DNA of 64,000 nt, taken from Zygotorulaspora mrakii. Its lineage: Eukaryota; Ascomycota; Saccharomycetes; Saccharomycetales; Saccharomycetaceae. The stretch covers positions 682,001-746,000 of the forward strand of contig NC_050720.1 of the NCBI RefSeq assembly GCF_013402915.1, given 5' to 3'. The notes beneath the pieces are model-generated. The model saw only the letters and a program-made list of their open reading frames with translations, was not told the origin of the DNA and did not search any database. Position 1 is the stretch's first letter. Every line of letters begins with the position of its first letter. The position numbers and the translations under genes were made by a program. Shown here one piece after another: positions 49,901 through 58,539 of this stretch.

Positions 49901-51013
49901 GAGAAGCAGAAATTGTTGACATTTCTAAGCCATGACTTTTCTGAAAAACGTTGGAAAAGTGCTGCATTGAAGAATGCCTTTGTACTTTTAAGCAAGCATC
50001 GCTTTATGGAGGCGGCCTGCTTTTTTTTGTTGGCAAGTTCGTTGAACGACTGTGCCAACGTTCTCATGAAACAAATCGGTGATCTTGATCTGGCTATAGC
50101 CGTTTGTAGGGTGTATGAAGGGGACAATGGTCCAGTATTGGGGAAAATACTTCTAACTAATGTATTACCCGACGCCATACTGAATAATGATCGCTGGATG
50201 ACGAGCTTCATTTACTGGAAACTTAGAAAGCAGAGCGTTTCAATCAAGGCACTGATAACTCCTCCAATTGATTTGGAAGACAATGCAACCCTTGTACGTA
50301 AAGAGAGTTGCGTTAACAGGTCTTTTTTGGTAGAGGACCCTGCTTTGTTAGTTCTTTACAATCATCTCAGAAAAAGAAACCTCAAGTACTTTTTAGGTTC
50401 ATTAGAAATCGAAAACAGCATTGAATATAATGTCGTATCAAAGGTAACTGACATATTTCAGCGAATGGGTTGTGACTATCTGGCCTTGTCATTGACAAGG
50501 AATTGGGAATTCATCGATGAAAAAGATTCTTTTAGAAGAAAACTACTAGAATCTCCGAAAAAAGATGAAATCATTTCTGGAATCAATTCGATGGATACTG
50601 AACCAACCATGACTAACAAAGTGAGGCCTAGTTTATTTGATAGATTTTCCGAGGAATATGAAACAAAGAAAGCATCTGCCATCACACAACACAACAAAAA
50701 TACTACGACACCAAAAAAAAACCTACTAGATGATTTCATGACCCCTCAAGAGTCAGCGAAACCTATCAGTTTGTTAGATGGATTTACGTCCCAAGAGGCC
50801 GTGCCAACCGTTGCCAAAAACTTGTTAGATGACTTTATCTCAACACCTCCAGCTTCTTCCAGAGTGTCGACATCTTCCGAGAATCAGACCAATGGAAAAA
50901 ATGAGTACGGCAAGAAGTTGCAAGGAGATTCCTTCACAGGCTCATCAGTTGAAGAAAAAGTTATCAATAAGACCAATGGAGCACCACGAAATATATTGGA
51001 TGAATTCATGTAA
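46946..51013 (+). CDS. RAV1: RAVE complex subunit Rav1 (V-ATPase assembly)
   Basis: With Rav2 and Skp1 this protein reassembles V1 with Vo of the vacuolar ATPase after glucose return. The 1355-aa length matches S. cerevisiae (about 1357). The N-terminal half consists of WD-type beta-propellers (DSYAVDINPDNGFIAIASSD, YDHTVKLWKRIS, then DKRLRIWTCYE, GHNKSIRKLIRS). The Rav1p C-terminal helical domain covers about 620-1150 (LDWTS/DIDWTS region, WALHSDNKELILSIF, HRFMEAACFFLLASSL, DLDLAIAVCRVYEGD). The last 130 residues are disordered and carry five L-[LF]-D-x-F repeats, the last forming the very C-terminus NILDEFM. Convergent with CPR7, 29 bp apart. VMA3, a subunit of its target, is also in the window. 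Confidence 0.96.
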   Translation: MSISFLPGRPNDTQQSTCQALWQEQIIFAYCSGNNVIVFSNEYTRLQTIYLERDSYAVDINPDNGFIAIASSDYIYIYKPIHEIMKRPSWEFCCKIFHDESRVNTLNWGASNEIVVGSDYLSFWKITSEFGQYKPILLWNKKQSKPVYLCKISRDSQLIASFGKYDHTVKLWKRISISGEQDIFNLTLLPHPAPVTTIRWKKNSPNEQTEVFGTSQVIYSFCEDKRLRIWTCYELNSVGTVQHWGSLLLEKGQEYCLIIDSWILRDTMTETRGTAPDVIILGSPNGRLDVQLLTGLSDNPPRPIKRKELSGKHIAAPAFVKKPEYLYFGEVQPCDKSGKTISVIVHDLRGVIRQSRIKLDSLLGQGKSEIGFLENKFTGHNKSIRKLIRSSDGEALLTVSRFSENCLWCPKFEGKVSLHMRNIIQTEVPIELAVVHEKGDLVICLLKNRKIQAWHCPKEDCCAKKSFLKAEHQLSEAPNLGKPILMLNTPEPNHSHERHFIALIYENGDVRAFEVSFSRGIVEVHSESLELSKDQLCHFSVIDPVHGSFYANRPLISVISQKGVASFYKAIVDFENTNIRWLKQYELNTGLLDIRKARGSSTGKLCTVTSTGKEMALWDMKRGVLEYEESFDDIIQDIDWTSTTFEQAIVSIGFKGYVLLYTQLRYDYTNNSPSYLPVEKIDIRSHTDHEIGDSIWLKNGTFVVASGNQFYIKDKYLDLNDNFTSRSIGSRKILSNDLLHLCSVLNGPLPVFHPQFLIQALYVGKFELVKELLMRLFVELRNFNFRSEDLMKLDSNLGIELQKIFIHNQKNYPKQQFPDPYPEYNTTVSSLLVEQLTKVSLPYLTRHQQVTLITAIEAVDEIMKNEAIVDYNGIRFLLGAKLFLSHRNIQKSLLMRDVTWALHSDNKELILSIFDSHIISWQKAREYKISFWAKDTDLIKKFEQIAKYEFSRDESRDPNRCAIFYLALKKKHILIGLWRMSTGHPEKQKLLTFLSHDFSEKRWKSAALKNAFVLLSKHRFMEAACFFLLASSLNDCANVLMKQIGDLDLAIAVCRVYEGDNGPVLGKILLTNVLPDAILNNDRWMTSFIYWKLRKQSVSIKALITPPIDLEDNATLVRKESCVNRSFLVEDPALLVLYNHLRKRNLKYFLGSLEIENSIEYNVVSKVTDIFQRMGCDYLALSLTRNWEFIDEKDSFRRKLLESPKKDEIISGINSMDTEPTMTNKVRPSLFDRFSEEYETKKASAITQHNKNTTTPKKNLLDDFMTPQESAKPISLLDGFTSQEAVPTVAKNLLDDFISTPPASSRVSTSSENQTNGKNEYGKKLQGDSFTGSSVEEKVINKTNGAPRNILDEFM

Positions 51014-51042
51014 TACTTAATTCAAAAAACAGAAAATACCAA

Positions 51043-52230
51043 TCAAGAACTCGAAAAGAACTTAGCGATGTTTCGCTTAGTCTTTTCCTTTTTATCTTCC
51101 AGTGTCTTCTCTAAAGATAAAATTTTATCCATGACAGCCCTATCATCAGGATTTATCTCTTGACAAGATTTATAGTCTTGTAACGCGTTTTCATAATGTT
51201 TTTTGGCTACAAATGCCTCCCCTCTACGGTAGAGCGCTTTGCATTGATCTATATTAGGCACTTCATTCATATCTAGTAGAAATGATGAAAACTTGATTGC
51301 TTCATCATACCTCTTCATTTTGAGCGAGACTAAAGACATGTTCAAATAAAGTTTGATTTTCAAATGCGTAAACTTACGATTATTCTCTGCATCTACCTCA
51401 ATATCGGGAATGAACTCATTGACATAACGTAACGATTTATTGTATTTGAAATACGCGTTCTTGTAGTCCTTCTTCTTGTAAAGCAAAGTACCAGATTCTT
51501 TAATGATATTGGCAGCTTCGTAAGCAGCAGAAAAGTCTTCAGAATCTAAATCTTCATTGTCATCTGGATACTCTTCATACGTATCGCCGCCTATACTATC
51601 ATTAGATGCATTAAAAAGCGGAAGTCCCTTTAAAATATCCCAGTCGCCACATTGATCTATTTTAATGCATTCTAGCGGAAACCCATCTGAATCAACTTTG
51701 GAGTACTCAATAGAACGTACCACAGATTTCCCGTGGGTGACACGGCCAAATATCGAATGCTTACCGTTCAAATGCGGAGACACAGCAGTGGTAATGAAAA
51801 ATTGTGAGCTATTAGAATCTGGGGTTCCCATGTTGGCCATAGCCAGATAGAAGGAGGCATTAAAATCACCGAGATTTTCGTCCAAAAAGTTACCAAAACA
51901 TTGCAATTCAGAATTATTCCCGTTATGAATTTCCTCTCTAGTTGCAAAGATCGAGCAACCACCTTTGCCAGCATCATCCGACTTAACGAATTCTCCGGAG
52001 CAATGAATAATGTCTCCGCATTGCACCACAAAATTCTTTATTATACGATGGAAGTAGTTTCCTCTATAAGTTAAAACCTTGTCCTCTTCAATACAATGGT
52101 CTTCCAGACATAGAGACCTGAAGTTTTTGACTGTTGTAGGTGCCTTTTCCGCAAATAATTCGCATACAATTCTGCCTATTTTTTCTCCTGCTATAGAAAT
52201 ATCAAGGTATATCTGGGGATTGGATACCAT
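51043..52230 (-). CDS. CPR7: Cyclophilin-40-type Hsp90 co-chaperone Cpr7
   Basis: A peptidyl-prolyl isomerase that binds Hsp90 through TPRs. 395 aa (about 393 in S. cerevisiae). The cyclophilin domain covers about 1-195 (YRGNYFHRIIKNFVVQCGD, MANMGTPDSNSSQFFITTA, LNGKHSIFGRVTHGKSVV). The C-terminal TPR domain covers about 230-385 (LYKKKDYKNAYFKYNKSLRY, KALYRRGEAFVAKKHYENAL). The active-site region has NYFHRIIKNF and SSQFF intact; the usual PFW-type segment is LNGKHSIFG, with Ile at the position that is often Val. Convergent with RAV1 and divergent from GEA, the S. cerevisiae order. Confidence 0.96.
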   Translation of the reverse strand: MVSNPQIYLDISIAGEKIGRIVCELFAEKAPTTVKNFRSLCLEDHCIEEDKVLTYRGNYFHRIIKNFVVQCGDIIHCSGEFVKSDDAGKGGCSIFATREEIHNGNNSELQCFGNFLDENLGDFNASFYLAMANMGTPDSNSSQFFITTAVSPHLNGKHSIFGRVTHGKSVVRSIEYSKVDSDGFPLECIKIDQCGDWDILKGLPLFNASNDSIGGDTYEEYPDDNEDLDSEDFSAAYEAANIIKESGTLLYKKKDYKNAYFKYNKSLRYVNEFIPDIEVDAENNRKFTHLKIKLYLNMSLVSLKMKRYDEAIKFSSFLLDMNEVPNIDQCKALYRRGEAFVAKKHYENALQDYKSCQEINPDDRAVMDKILSLEKTLEDKKEKTKRNIAKFFSSS

Positions 52231-52540
52231 GATTGACGGTTAAAAGAATGCAAGAATATTCTGCCATCACAACTTCACTTCTTAACGTTCGATGATCTAC
52301 CGCTAATGGTTAATATTCTTTTCAAGTGACGAACTTGAATAGTGAAGTTACCCGACCATCTTAACCTGAATGCTGCTCCTCTCAAAATAGTGATCTGGTT
52401 ACTTGAAATACAGAGTTAAAACTTACAAACATGACATACGCGTCTATTGAGGGCATTGGGTTAGCTTTTACTTGGATTTTGAATCTCAATTCTGTTTCGA
52501 GGCATATTCCCTTTGCAAGACTACCAGAGGACATTTGAAT
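52231..52540. promoter_or_regulatory. Divergent promoter CPR7-GEA with Reb1 and MCB-like motifs
   Basis: 310 bp. TTACCCGA (52348-52355) is a Reb1 core about midway between the two start codons, well placed to open a bidirectional promoter. ACGCGT (52438-52443) is an exact MCB hexamer 98 bp before the GEA ATG, though no cell-cycle control of this gene is known to me. Confidence 0.5.
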
Positions 52541-55500
52541 ATGGTGCCTGAAAACTACATGGCAGCGGTGGATCCCGTTACCATTGTAATCAAAGAATGC
52601 ATAAACATATCGACTGCTATGCGAAAATACTCCAAGTTTACCTCTCAATCTGGTGTTGCAGCACTTTTGGGTGGTGGCAGTGATATTTTCAGCAATCAGG
52701 ATGATTCATTGGCGGATACTTTCAATAATCTTTCTGTTAATAAGAAAAACGATCCGCTACTTTCCGGTTTTATTCAATTGCGTTTAATGCTAAATAAGCT
52801 TCAAAGTTTGGAAGACATCGATTCCCTCACATTATTACAGCCCTTTCTTGTCGTGGTCAGCACAAGTTCAATTTCCGGATATATCACGTCTTTGGCATTG
52901 GATTCATTACAAAAGTTCTTCACTTCAAACATTGTGACGGAAAAGTCAGCTAATCACGTCATTGCTTATAGAGAAACAGTTAATGCCCTAACTCATTGCA
53001 GATTTGAAGCATCAGAGCAAGTCTCTGACGACTCTGTGCTATTGAAAGTGGTGAATTTAATTTTGACTATAATTCAATCTCCTCGAGGTGATTTGATTTC
53101 AGATTCAATCATGTACGATGTATTGCAGACAGTACTATCTCTCGCATGTAATAAGAGAAGAAGTGAAGTTTTACGGAGAGCAGCAGAATTCGCCATGATC
53201 TCTATAACCGTCAAGATATTTAGCAAACTTAAAACCATCGAACCAACCAAATCGCAAAAGTACATCAACGATGAAAGCTATGCAAAGAATGAGCTGAAAG
53301 ATGATGTGATCGGGACCACTACAGTCAACGAAACGCTGGAACCAGGCAGTAATGTCGAAGAACAAAACGGAGAAGACTCGAAATCAATCGAAGCGAATGT
53401 TGGTAAGAAAATTACAAAGGGGGAGGATAAAGGAAGTAATTACTCGGAACATATTGATGATAATTATGGATTGCCTGTTATAAAGCAGTATTTGAATTTA
53501 CTGCTATCGCTTGTGGTTCCTGAAAATCAAACAAAGCATACAAATTCTGCAAGAATATTTGGCTTACAGCTCATTGACACAGCTATTGAGCTTTCTGGAG
53601 ACAAATTTCTTTTGCATCCACGTTTATTCAGCCTTGTATCTGATCCCATTTTCAAATACGTTCTTTTCATTATTCAAAATAATAATAAGTTGTCTCTATT
53701 GCAGGCGGCTCTTCAACTATTCACCACTTTGGTAATTATACTGGGTGATCACCTACCGATGCAAATTGAGCTTACCTTTTCGCGAATCTTTTCAATTCTT
53801 TCACCTGCACCTTTAAAAGTGGGGGATGAACCAAAAGGAAGACCAGCTGCCGTAAAAGAACTAATAATCGAGCAAATTTCTATTTTATGGACGCGTTTTC
53901 CCTCTTTTTTCACTTCAACTTTCATTGAGTATGATTGCAATCTTGAAAGAGCCGATATCTCCATAAACTTCCTCACTGCTCTGAAGACGTTGGCACTTCC
54001 AGAGTCTGCTTTAAGTACAAGCGATAGCGTTCCTCCAATATGTTTAGAAGGTTTAATTTGTTTTGTGGATGACGTCTATGAACATTTACAACATATTGAC
54101 AAAGAGACTTTTTCAGGTTATAAAGGCAATGTTCCTCTATTAAAGCAGCGTGAACGTAAGACAGAGTTCATTAGGTGTTCAAAGGCATTCAATGAAAAAC
54201 CCAAGAAAGGTATACCATTGTTAGTAGAGAAAGGCTTTATAAAGAGCGACAATGATCCCAATGTAGCCAGATTTTTGTTCGAAAACAATAGTCGCATGAA
54301 TAAGAAAACTATAGGATTACTTCTTTGCGATCCTAAGAAAACTAGCCTCCTGAAATGTTTTATTGACTTATTTGATTTCAAAGGTTTAAGAGTTGATGAG
54401 GCAATCAGAATTTTGTTGACAAAATTTCGTTTACCTGGCGAATCGCAGCAGATAGAGAGAATAATTGAGGCCTTTTCGTCTAGGTATGCCGAATGTCAAA
54501 GTGTTGAGGGTCTTACAGCATCTGCAGATAGTGATTACGAGCACGTTCAGCCAGACTCTGACTCAGTATTTGTTTTGAGTTATTCAATTATCATGTTGAA
54601 CACAGATTTACACAACCCCCACATAAAGGAACACATGTCTTTTGATGACTACTCTAGTAATTTAAGAGGTTGCTATAATCAAAAAGATTTTCCTTTCTGG
54701 TATTTGGATAGAATATACTGCTCCATTCGGGATAAAGAGATTGTAATGCCCGAAGAACACCATGGAAATGATAGATGGTTTGAAGATGCCTGGAACAACC
54801 TGATTTCATTGACTACTGTTATGACCGAATCTGCAGAAAGCACATCTAGTACTATTGGTAAGTTGAACACTATGGATTTAGCACAGTTTGATGGTGCTAT
54901 CTTTGAGCAGGTTGGCTCATATATTGTCAAGACACTGTTCAGAATATATAACGTTGCGTCAGATGATCATATCTCCACAAGAATGCTAACAAGTCTCGAT
55001 AAGTGCTCTTTCATCGCCGCTTTTTTTAACCTAGAGAAGCTCTTTACTGATATTCTTTGTCGTATTGCTAAAATCACAACGCTAATAGATACGGAGGAAG
55101 ACACACACACTTCCTCGGTGGGCCATGCAGAAATTCCGTTAGTCGAAATTGTTGTTGAAGATACCGACTCGAAAATTATCGTTAGCTCGGATTGCGTTAA
55201 ATTAGGGAGATCGTTCAAGGGTCAACTATGCATGGTGGTATTTTTCAGAATCCTTCAAAGAAACACAGATGGAGACTTGGTTCACTCAAAACTATGGGAA
55301 GTTGCAATTAAAATGCTCTTAGTACTATACGAAAATCTATTGATTTCCCCCGACATTTTTCCCGATTTGCAGCAAAAGCTTAAGTTGGGAACTTTGCCAC
55401 GACCCAAACCAGAAGTTTCAATCAAAAAATCAAAAGAAAACAAGGGCATTTTATCAGCATTTGCTTCTTATCTGAAGGGAGACGAAGAACCAACCGACGA

Positions 55501-56809
55501 AGAGGTAGAAAAGTCATTAAAAGCTTTGCAATGTATTAAGTCTTGTAATATTGCATCATCGTTATTTGGAAATAAATTCAATGTTAACCCTGCTCTAGTC
55601 AATACTCTGTTAAATTCTATCAAGGTGGAGAAAAGTGTTGAAAATGAGAGGTTTTACGAATCTGAAATTTTGTTTTTGATTGAGCTTTCTGTATCACTGT
55701 TTTTGTTTTGCAAGAACGAAAAAGAGCTGGGCCAGCTAGTTTTGAATAAGATTTATGAAGTATCACAGTCAGGCTCTTTATCAAAGCAGAGCATACGTCG
55801 ACTAATGGCGTACAAACTGCTTCTGATTTCAGTAATGGAGAAAGAAGAGAAGAATCTTTTACAATTAATTAATGACGAACTGTTAGGCAAAAACGAGGTA
55901 TTTACACATCAGTATTTTGCTACTCCAGCTGGCGGCGAGATTTTAACGAGAATTTTGGAGCTTACCAAGATAGATAACTACCGTGAATTACTGGTACAAG
56001 ATGAAGGGTTCTGGAAGCTACTTAGAAGTGTAGTGGTGATTAAAGAACATACAGCAGATGTGTATCAATTCCTGGAATCGTCGCTGAAAATGTCTCATAG
56101 CATTGAAACAAAGGAAAACTTCATGTGGATTCTGGGATTACTCGATGAAATATCATCAATTGGCGCAATAGGTAGCCAATGGGAAAAGAAATGTGCAAAA
56201 AAAGGCGTGGATGAAAAGGAAAATCCTTATTCTGGTCTTGTGGATCTCTCTATCAAATCTATCAATCTAACAAGCAACGTTTTGAAGGGTGGTTTAAATG
56301 CCTTCCAGCCAACAAAAAATGATAAAATAGCATTGATTCAAGCTCTTGCTCATCAATGTCTAAATCCCTGTCTTCAGATATCTTCTTATTCTCTTGAAAC
56401 TTTGGAAGTTGCGCTGACTAAAGACATTGAATTGCCAACGGCCGAGATAACCACAGTTGAGGAACTAATCGAGGGTGGGCTTCTACCGCTATTGGGCTCA
56501 AGTGAGGTGGAAGACAATAAGAGTATTCCTGTGCCTGAAATTCTGTCCGTTATTTCCAAAATCTATCTGTACCATTTAAAGGAAGGTATAACAACTAATG
56601 ATACCTTTTTGCGCATGTTGAATATCTTCAATAAATATGTGGATATACCAGAGGTCGAAAAAGAACTACAGCAATTGATAACAGAGAAGAAGAGCATAGA
56701 AAATTGCGCTTCCTCAAATGATAAAATAGAGAAAGCAGAGAAAGTTGCTGCAGAAGTTGAAACAGAAAGGCAGGAGGATAGGAAGGGTACTTCAGATGGA
56801 ACTTTGTGA
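52541..56809 (+). CDS. GEA2: Golgi Arf guanine-nucleotide exchange factor Gea (GBF1/Sec7 family)
   Basis: A large ArfGEF acting in early-Golgi COPI traffic. It is the single counterpart of the S. cerevisiae ohnologues GEA1 (YJR031C) and GEA2 (YEL022W). The start is the first ATG, 52541 (MVPENYMAAVDP); 23 upstream codons are open only from TTG, and the family N-terminus is the following VDPVTIVIKECIN. 1422 aa. DCB domain about 1-230 (TSQSGVAALLGGGSD), HUS domain about 300-520, Sec7 domain about 550-760. The catalytic glutamate lies in FRLPGESQQIERIIEAF (about residue 634) and the second motif is SIIMLNTDLHNPHIKEHMSF. HDS regions follow. An acidic low-complexity insert at about 240-310 interrupts DCB-HUS. 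The symbol GEA2 is used for convenience; it is equally GEA1. Confidence 0.95.
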   Translation: MVPENYMAAVDPVTIVIKECINISTAMRKYSKFTSQSGVAALLGGGSDIFSNQDDSLADTFNNLSVNKKNDPLLSGFIQLRLMLNKLQSLEDIDSLTLLQPFLVVVSTSSISGYITSLALDSLQKFFTSNIVTEKSANHVIAYRETVNALTHCRFEASEQVSDDSVLLKVVNLILTIIQSPRGDLISDSIMYDVLQTVLSLACNKRRSEVLRRAAEFAMISITVKIFSKLKTIEPTKSQKYINDESYAKNELKDDVIGTTTVNETLEPGSNVEEQNGEDSKSIEANVGKKITKGEDKGSNYSEHIDDNYGLPVIKQYLNLLLSLVVPENQTKHTNSARIFGLQLIDTAIELSGDKFLLHPRLFSLVSDPIFKYVLFIIQNNNKLSLLQAALQLFTTLVIILGDHLPMQIELTFSRIFSILSPAPLKVGDEPKGRPAAVKELIIEQISILWTRFPSFFTSTFIEYDCNLERADISINFLTALKTLALPESALSTSDSVPPICLEGLICFVDDVYEHLQHIDKETFSGYKGNVPLLKQRERKTEFIRCSKAFNEKPKKGIPLLVEKGFIKSDNDPNVARFLFENNSRMNKKTIGLLLCDPKKTSLLKCFIDLFDFKGLRVDEAIRILLTKFRLPGESQQIERIIEAFSSRYAECQSVEGLTASADSDYEHVQPDSDSVFVLSYSIIMLNTDLHNPHIKEHMSFDDYSSNLRGCYNQKDFPFWYLDRIYCSIRDKEIVMPEEHHGNDRWFEDAWNNLISLTTVMTESAESTSSTIGKLNTMDLAQFDGAIFEQVGSYIVKTLFRIYNVASDDHISTRMLTSLDKCSFIAAFFNLEKLFTDILCRIAKITTLIDTEEDTHTSSVGHAEIPLVEIVVEDTDSKIIVSSDCVKLGRSFKGQLCMVVFFRILQRNTDGDLVHSKLWEVAIKMLLVLYENLLISPDIFPDLQQKLKLGTLPRPKPEVSIKKSKENKGILSAFASYLKGDEEPTDEEVEKSLKALQCIKSCNIASSLFGNKFNVNPALVNTLLNSIKVEKSVENERFYESEILFLIELSVSLFLFCKNEKELGQLVLNKIYEVSQSGSLSKQSIRRLMAYKLLLISVMEKEEKNLLQLINDELLGKNEVFTHQYFATPAGGEILTRILELTKIDNYRELLVQDEGFWKLLRSVVVIKEHTADVYQFLESSLKMSHSIETKENFMWILGLLDEISSIGAIGSQWEKKCAKKGVDEKENPYSGLVDLSIKSINLTSNVLKGGLNAFQPTKNDKIALIQALAHQCLNPCLQISSYSLETLEVALTKDIELPTAEITTVEELIEGGLLPLLGSSEVEDNKSIPVPEILSVISKIYLYHLKEGITTNDTFLRMLNIFNKYVDIPEVEKELQQLITEKKSIENCASSNDKIEKAEKVAAEVETERQEDRKGTSDGTL

Positions 56810-56937
56810 TGAGCGCATTGCACTGAGTCTTGTTCTAACTTTTAAACGATGATGAATATTAAATTTTGCAGAAACGGCTATGTACAGAATTCTTAGATAC
56901 TTTCTTAATTCCATTCAAAAAATGTAACGACAGGGAA

Positions 56938-58278
56938 TCAGTGATTATTGGTGATCAATGAGTTCTCGACTGAACTGCGCATATAGTCCAGCATCAATAA
57001 ACCGGCAGTCGTACCTGGAATGATCGCCAACGTATTTCTTGCAAAACCTTTGTATAACCACCTGACCAGGGACTTTGTACTCTTGTGAATAAAATGTATG
57101 TGCTCGAAGGTATCGATATAGGAGCTGTAGTAGATGTGAAGACGTCTGCTTCCGGGCGACTTGACCCACATCCTGCTCATTACTGGGGTTTGCGTATGAA
57201 TTTGGGACCCTCGACTTTGATTCAAAAGAGATCTGTTGTAAATGTCAAACGCTTCTAATCTAGACAAGTGAATTTTCTGGATTTTATTGAATGGATACTG
57301 TACCACCTGTAAAAGAAAAGCAGCAGAAATTCCGCCTATGAATACAAAAGCTCTGGTGATCCATTTTTTTTCTTTTTGAGTTATATATTCCATATGAGAG
57401 GTGTTTGTAGATGAAGGATCCTCTGGGGATAATATACCAGTAATTGACGTATTAGAGATAGTATATTTGAGCTGATGGTAATGGTTGATTAAACTTATCA
57501 TGCCTTGGCAAAGTTGGCCTTTTATTAGCTCAAAAGTGGTGAAATATACTGCAAATGCGAAAGACTCCTTTATGAATGTTATACCAAAACCACCAAAGCA
57601 ACCTATGGGTCCAATTTCCCTTAGTTTATCTCTGCCGTAAAGCCATAGATTGTCATATTTTTTAGCACTCGATAGTAGTTCGCTAGCAGAACTTCTAGTA
57701 TATATAGCATCGATAGGGGTTGAAACTAATGCTTGCACAGATCCCGCAATAAATCCCGATCTCCAAACATCAAACGGGTTCTTAATTACAGTCCCAAGGT
57801 CCTCATGTTTCGAAAAATGACCTAGAGTCGTCAGGTAAGTAGTATATAGAACCACACCTGTTGCTGAATTCACTAGCAACGGTGGCAGTATTCTATCAGG
57901 TATTACTTTCCAACCGTATTTATTTAAAGCTTTAGTCAAAATTCCTAGAGAAGAGTTTTCCAAAAAATAGACATATTTGGGATTGAAAGAATTTAAAAGC
58001 TTGCCTAGAACCGAGTGCCTCCTTTTACTTGCCGGCATGGTACTCTCCTCGCCCGTAAGAATAACTCTTACGTAGTGCAAATAATCAAATCTAGCTGGCC
58101 TAAATAGTTTTAAAGGAGTACGGAGATAAAACGACGTCAATTGATAGACCATAGATCGCCCACCAGCTGTCAATGCACCAATTATCGACGAATTCCGATT
58201 GTTTAAGACTGATGATGCCTGATTCGAATCAGTAACTATTGCACCACCAACATCATCGGTATTCTTGGAAACGGCCAT
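56938..58278 (-). CDS. Divergent mitochondrial-carrier (SLC25) family protein
   Basis: I recognise the fold but not the individual gene. The 446-aa protein shows three carrier-type repeats with degenerate signatures: GALTAGGRSM...TPLKLFR (about 34-60), SGFIAGSVQ...TPIDAIYTR (about 170-200), and FIGGISAAFLL...YPFNKIQ (about 310-340). A conserved-looking end WLYKGFARNTLAIIPGTTAG closes the third repeat. The canonical PX[DE]XX[KR] is altered in each repeat (PLKLFR, PIDAIY, PFNKIQ), so transport by the usual gating network is doubtful. Long loops and an N-terminal extension make it longer than typical carriers (about 300 aa). It lies between GEA and URA3, which are direct neighbours in S. cerevisiae, so it was lost or moved there. 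Divergent from URA3. Confidence 0.75.
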   Translation of the reverse strand: MAVSKNTDDVGGAIVTDSNQASSVLNNRNSSIIGALTAGGRSMVYQLTSFYLRTPLKLFRPARFDYLHYVRVILTGEESTMPASKRRHSVLGKLLNSFNPKYVYFLENSSLGILTKALNKYGWKVIPDRILPPLLVNSATGVVLYTTYLTTLGHFSKHEDLGTVIKNPFDVWRSGFIAGSVQALVSTPIDAIYTRSSASELLSSAKKYDNLWLYGRDKLREIGPIGCFGGFGITFIKESFAFAVYFTTFELIKGQLCQGMISLINHYHQLKYTISNTSITGILSPEDPSSTNTSHMEYITQKEKKWITRAFVFIGGISAAFLLQVVQYPFNKIQKIHLSRLEAFDIYNRSLLNQSRGSQIHTQTPVMSRMWVKSPGSRRLHIYYSSYIDTFEHIHFIHKSTKSLVRWLYKGFARNTLAIIPGTTAGLLMLDYMRSSVENSLITNNH

Positions 58279-58429
58279 TCTATATTCATTAGGTTATCAA
58301 TTTAAGGCTATTAGTGATTCGTCTTCTTATGCAGATGCGCTGGGTATTTAATGTAAAGAATATTTCTTGGTTTGCCAAATGCCCTTTGATCTTGGTTTGG
58401 ACAAGATCAGCGTTGCGCCGAAATTTGAT

Positions 58430-58470
58430 ATTGATTTTTTGTCAAATATATATCATGACAAAAAATCAAT
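58430..58470. promoter_or_regulatory. Perfect 15-bp inverted repeat around the URA3 TATA region
   Basis: Left arm ATTGATTTTTTGTCA (58430-58444) and right arm TGACAAAAAATCAAT (58456-58470) are exact reverse complements. The 11-base spacer contains TATATAT (58447-58453). A shortened direct copy, TGACAAATCAA, follows at 58477-58487. The structure lies 70-110 bp upstream of the URA3 ATG, where the TATA box is expected. The arms could be paired binding sites for a dimeric regulator, or a cruciform. I cannot match them to a known factor; the Ppr1 palindrome CGG-N6-CCG was not found. Confidence 0.8.
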
Positions 58471-58539
58471 TATCAGTGACAAATCAAGTGTTGAGTACGA
58501 TCAGATTACTTTAAGACACTGAAACGTTTCACAATCAGA

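Noticed and set aside
58410..58425. Half-site CGCCGAAA as a Ppr1 binding site for URA3
   Set aside because: The second half (CGG six bases upstream) is absent, so it is not a credible Ppr1 palindrome.
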